Of a stretch of 64,000 nt of DNA, positions 60,701 through 64,000 are shown piece after piece. A program made the translations under genes and the position numbers. This stretch comes from Sapria himalayana (lineage: Eukaryota > Streptophyta > Magnoliopsida > Malpighiales > Rafflesiaceae). The stretch lies in assembly GCA_029783825.1 (NCBI GenBank), contig JAREIK010000748.1, positions 40,728 through 104,727 of the forward strand. Reading direction: 5' to 3'. Below the pieces are notes generated by a model. It had not been told where the DNA came from and did not search any database. It worked only from the letters and a program-made list of their open reading frames with translations. The stretch's first letter is position 1. Every line of letters begins with the position of its first letter.

Positions 60701-61749
60701 GATCCACGAAAACATACATTCGAATACCATAATGGTGAGTTCATTCTCATGTCCAATTGTTACTCCTCATTGAGGATAAGATTGTTAAGTTTGCTTCTAC
60801 ACATATACCTAATACTACTAATATGACTAACTATGAGGAGAGTGGTGAGGCCTCTCATAGAGCTTTGTGTTAGAGAGATAAGCCTAGTGTGAGTAACCCA
60901 CTAGACATGAGATGTGAGACCTCCTAGGAAAATGAGATGAAAGTTGAGAAACTTGATGATCTCAACCTAAAAGTATATACTAGAAGAATATATTTGTGGT
61001 CTTTCCCAAATGGGTCTCTTATCACGTTAACTGATCTAATTTGAAATAGTAATTGACCTTTCAATTCTATTAAGGAAGAAATCAAGAACCTGCTCTACTT
61101 ATCACCTGATGTCATGACTACTCGCATATTCTTATTTTGGCATTACGTATTCTAATTTTTTGTTCTTCTTTGATAGCTAATCAAGAACATTTTTCTCGAT
61201 ACTCTTTCTAAGGAAATTAGACATCTATAATAGTGACATATTATATTTGATGAAGTAAGTGCAATCACACTTAATCATACTTGGGATCTCATTCTATAAC
61301 TTTTAGTCAAGCTAGTAGTAAAATACAAATAAGGGTACATAGTGAAATCATGACATGAAGAAAAGATTGATCACCTCAAGAAAAAAATATAATAATAATA
61401 CTCAAATGCAATATATGTCATAAAGATACTATCCTTATGTAACAATTAAAAATGAATGAGGCGAGATATGGGTTGGGTGCTCTCATTAAAAACATAAATT
61501 ATCAACAAAAAAAGCAATTATAAAGCTATAAATCATAACTTCCCACTCAAGCGGATACGTAAATATCTAGAATAATAAGATTGGAGGACAAAAAGATAAG
61601 TTGTAATTTATTCAAGGTTGGAGCAGAAAAAATATAAATTAGATGCCTTTGTATAATGAAAAAAAATAATTGAAATTACACACAAGTCAAATATATTTAT
61701 CAAAAATACAAAAAGAAAAAAAAAACAAACTAAATAATAAGAAAATCAC
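57791..61749. other. AT-rich stretch, no gene recognised
   Basis: No supported gene. GTCATGAC-type palindromic words recur at 58065-58205 and 59355-59960. A frame near 60945-61090 (KVEKLDDLNLKVYTRR) might be a linker between copia integrase and RT, but this is too weak to call. Confidence 0.45.
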
Positions 61750-62625
61750 AACACCATTCATCCAACTAGTACATATAAGTCTACAGCACCGTACGTGATA
61801 AAAAGAAAGGTTGGCTAAGGTTTGTTCAAGACCTTCATGAAGATATTCATATCCACTAACTACTCTACTAATTGAATGTATGCTATTATAATGATCCAAT
61901 ACATAATCTTCTCCCTAAAAAAGAAGCCGTCTACCAATATGTTCATTATATTCTCATGAAATATTGGATTAGAGGCCATATACCTATTTTACTATCATAG
62001 TAAATAATACTTAGAAAAGAGAGTACATGCTAAATCTTTTCAAGCATATGTCACATTCAAAATATCTCACAAGTAAGTGTTGTTATAGCTCTGAACTCTA
62101 CCTCTATATTAGATCTAAAAATTACTATTTGTCTCTTAATTAATTTTCATATAGATAAAATTGATTCTAATAATACAAAATTCTATCATAGATCTCCTCT
62201 CAGTGCATGCATGTAACTAAATCAAATCTAAAAACCCAGCTAAATATAAGTGTCCATGATCTTTGAAACAAATCCCAAGTGCTAAAGACTTCTTCACATA
62301 CCTCATCATGCAAAAATTTGTATCAAGGTGAATTAAGAAAATGAATAATTATATTTACTACATAGCTAATCTTTTCCATAATTCTTCTATAAGTAGTAAA
62401 GTCAACTAGAGTGGATGTATCAGATATGAAATTAGTACCTAGATAAATAGAAATATCTACTAGATTACAAGCTAAAAGGCCAACTTCTACATGAGTATTA
62501 ATACACATCCCCTTTATAACAAGATACCTCGTATAATAAGTTACCTTTATGTCAAGAAAGTATCTCAACCTCTCAAGATTTTTAATCTTAAATTGTGTCT
62601 AAAGAAATTCATTTGAGTTGAATGA
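61750..62625 (-). pseudogene. Ty1-copia reverse transcriptase end and RNase H remnant
   Basis: On the minus strand from ~62600 the frame reads MRYFLDIKV, then VEVGLLACNLVDISI and YRRIMEKISYVVN, matching L-YFLGIE, ETGLLGCKP-DTPI and YRRLVGKLIYL of copia RT. It continues as RYVKKSLALGICFKDHGHLYLAGF and CTERRSMIEFCI, then the RNase H part SNIEVEFRAITTLTCEIF and YYDSKIGIWPLIQYF. These match RYLK--PG-GL-F, RRSTSGYC, AEAEYRA----CE-- and CDN-AA--IA-NP-FH. Stops and shifts occur after ~62320. The upstream pol is absent. Confidence 0.85.
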
Positions 62626-62857
62626 TTTCTAACTCATTATCTATCATAATTAGTAACATATATGTATAACCTAAATAGAGTGCCATTTCCAATAAAAATT
62701 TGACAAACCAGATTCTTAGTGACTATTTCTAGTCATAAAACACTTTTTGTAATATGTAAGCTGCATCTAATTGTACTGTTTGTAAAGTAGGGCATAATAT
62801 ATAATTTATTTTGTTATAAATTTATGCATTTATTTTTTTGTTTATCTATTTTTATTT

Positions 62858-63189
62858 AAAGGTGCATGTACTGATATGTTGAGAGATTAGTCACATGGTA
62901 CTGAGATAATGATGGGGGTCCTACTAACTGGTCAGCGGGCAGGAGAAATTTTTGGAGCATGACCCGGTCCACTCTATTAATCAGATCGTTCCATTTATAG
63001 AACTATTCTATTTGTTTTTCCTATAGATTTGGTGTATACATAATTTGTTAAGTGCTTTTCTAGTGGACGTAATTAATCATGTTGAAATCATGTTAAAATT
63101 GGTGTTTGATTGTTGTGTGCATTGTTTATATTTTTGCGCAATCTAATAATTTCACTTAATTACTATCAAGAAATAAAATATTCTAACAT
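62858..63189 (+). repeat. LTR-like segment, inverted partner of 57345-57790
   Basis: It runs from AAAGGTGCATGTACTGATA to TATTCTAACA. The order of conserved words is the same as in the reverse complement of the partner. The end resembles a copia LTR terminus, but the following bases (TAGAGGATTGCTCC) are not a clear primer-binding site. Confidence 0.65.
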
Positions 63190-64000
63190 AGAGGATTGCT
63201 CCATATACACCCCATCTTCAAAGTTATTATAAGAAATATATTCTTTATGTCTAGGTGATATATCTTTCAATTGTAAGATATTGCAAGAGAAAATATATAC
63301 CATCTTTTCAAAGTTACGAAAACCAAGGCCCCGAGGCTCATATACGAGCTAAAGATAGTATGACTTAGCGAGGGGGAGGATGAGAGAGCAACAAATATAT
63401 ATATATATATATATATATTAAATATGACCTTATTCCGAGTACTTGAGAATAATTGTATGGATCAGTCCTTTCTAATTCTCTCTGTTAATAACTTTGTCGA
63501 CTATCATCTCTTTAGTTGTTAAATATTTATTTATCACTTCTATATAATTCCTCCAAAGCATATTTTTTTTTTATTTTTTCTTCTTCCACACAAAATAATC
63601 TTGTACTCCCAAATTTGTACATTAGAAAGTCTACACTAGATATGAAAAAATTACTTCATTTAGTTCTTTCTTATATGAGTTATTGTAATCTTTTCCTAAT
63701 AATTTTATTTTACATTATAATGATGTGACACAAAAACACAAAATTATATTTATAAAAATTTAATTGCCAAACTATAAAGTTCACAAATATACATCAGCTA
63801 TGCAAGCTTACAGTTATTCTATACACCTAAAATTGCATGTATACAAGCATTAATATCAAACTATAACACAACATAACCTTTTATTATCAAAATTTGATTC
63901 TAAAAAGCCAAATACATATGAAAAATATGAATCAACATTCCACCATGTTATAAAGAAGATTCAACCAAGACAAACAAATGTCCAACAAGTCACATTCAAT
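63190..64000. other. AT-rich right edge, no gene
   Basis: An AT dinucleotide tract lies at about 63394-63419. The piece 63325-63360 (AGGCTCATATACGAGCTAA) recalls a short stretch at 12803-12822 (AAGGCTCATATATGAGTTAA), so both may belong to one dispersed repeat. No coding domain is seen. Confidence 0.5.

Noticed and set aside
60945..61230. A copia linker or RT segment on the + strand
   Set aside because: Only a KVYTRR-like piece fits; no following RT block could be read, so it is not listed as a feature.

Overview
The window looks like repeat-dominated nuclear DNA of a seed plant. The evidence is plant-type LTR retrotransposons (Ty3-gypsy of the Athila/Tat type and Ty1-copia), CACTA and hAT DNA transposons, a plant-type GH81 beta-glucanase gene, and a captured fragment of a RAD6/UBC2-type ubiquitin-conjugating enzyme gene. 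I lean to a monocot, but only weakly and from the general look of the repeats; nothing here fixes the species. Outside a few GC-rich transposon ends the sequence is very AT-rich.

Layout. (1) 1-~9812: a giant degenerate CTAT/CTGT tetranucleotide array that continues past the left edge. (2) 10238-12328: the only convincing host gene, an intact single-exon GH81 endo-1,3-beta-glucanase, starting about 420 bp after the array ends. (3) ~12.7-17.75 kb: old Ty1-copia remnants on both strands, with a 0.5-kb MITE and a SINE-like piece in them. (4) 17755-28983: an 11.2-kb CACTA-like element with matching CACTA-type ends, an ATT/ATT target duplication and TTTAGCGACGG-type subterminal repeats. I see no transposase in it. 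It carries exons 1-4 of a RAD6/UBC2-like gene with introns, a 0.9-kb array of palindromic ATGCATAAA motifs, a 285-bp tandem duplication, a GGC/AGC trinucleotide block and two ~0.5-kb direct repeats around that block. (5) 29968-~52232: a decayed Athila-type Ty3-gypsy retrotransposon (LTRs, gag, protease, RT, RNase H, integrase, and a downstream extra ORF). It has a three-layer nest of one hAT family inside its RT: hAT-A (34943-46149) contains hAT-B (38347-45947), which contains hAT-C (41280-45110). hAT-B and hAT-C have readable 8-bp target duplications. Decay follows nesting order: hAT-A transposase is heavily broken, hAT-B has three nonsense codons plus the hAT-C insertion, and hAT-C has an intact 707-residue transposase with a BED finger, a DDE triad and the hAT dimerisation domain. 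(6) 52.2-64 kb: AT-rich sequence with Ty1-copia fragments (gag near 55.4 kb, RT/RNase H near 62.2 kb) and an inverted pair of LTR-like segments.

How the parts relate. Only the GH81 gene and the hAT-C transposase look capable of making full proteins. Everything else is transposon sequence, gene fragments or simple repeat. The most informative structures are the four-level nest, which gives a relative insertion clock, and the CACTA-like element that picked up part of a RAD6-type gene.
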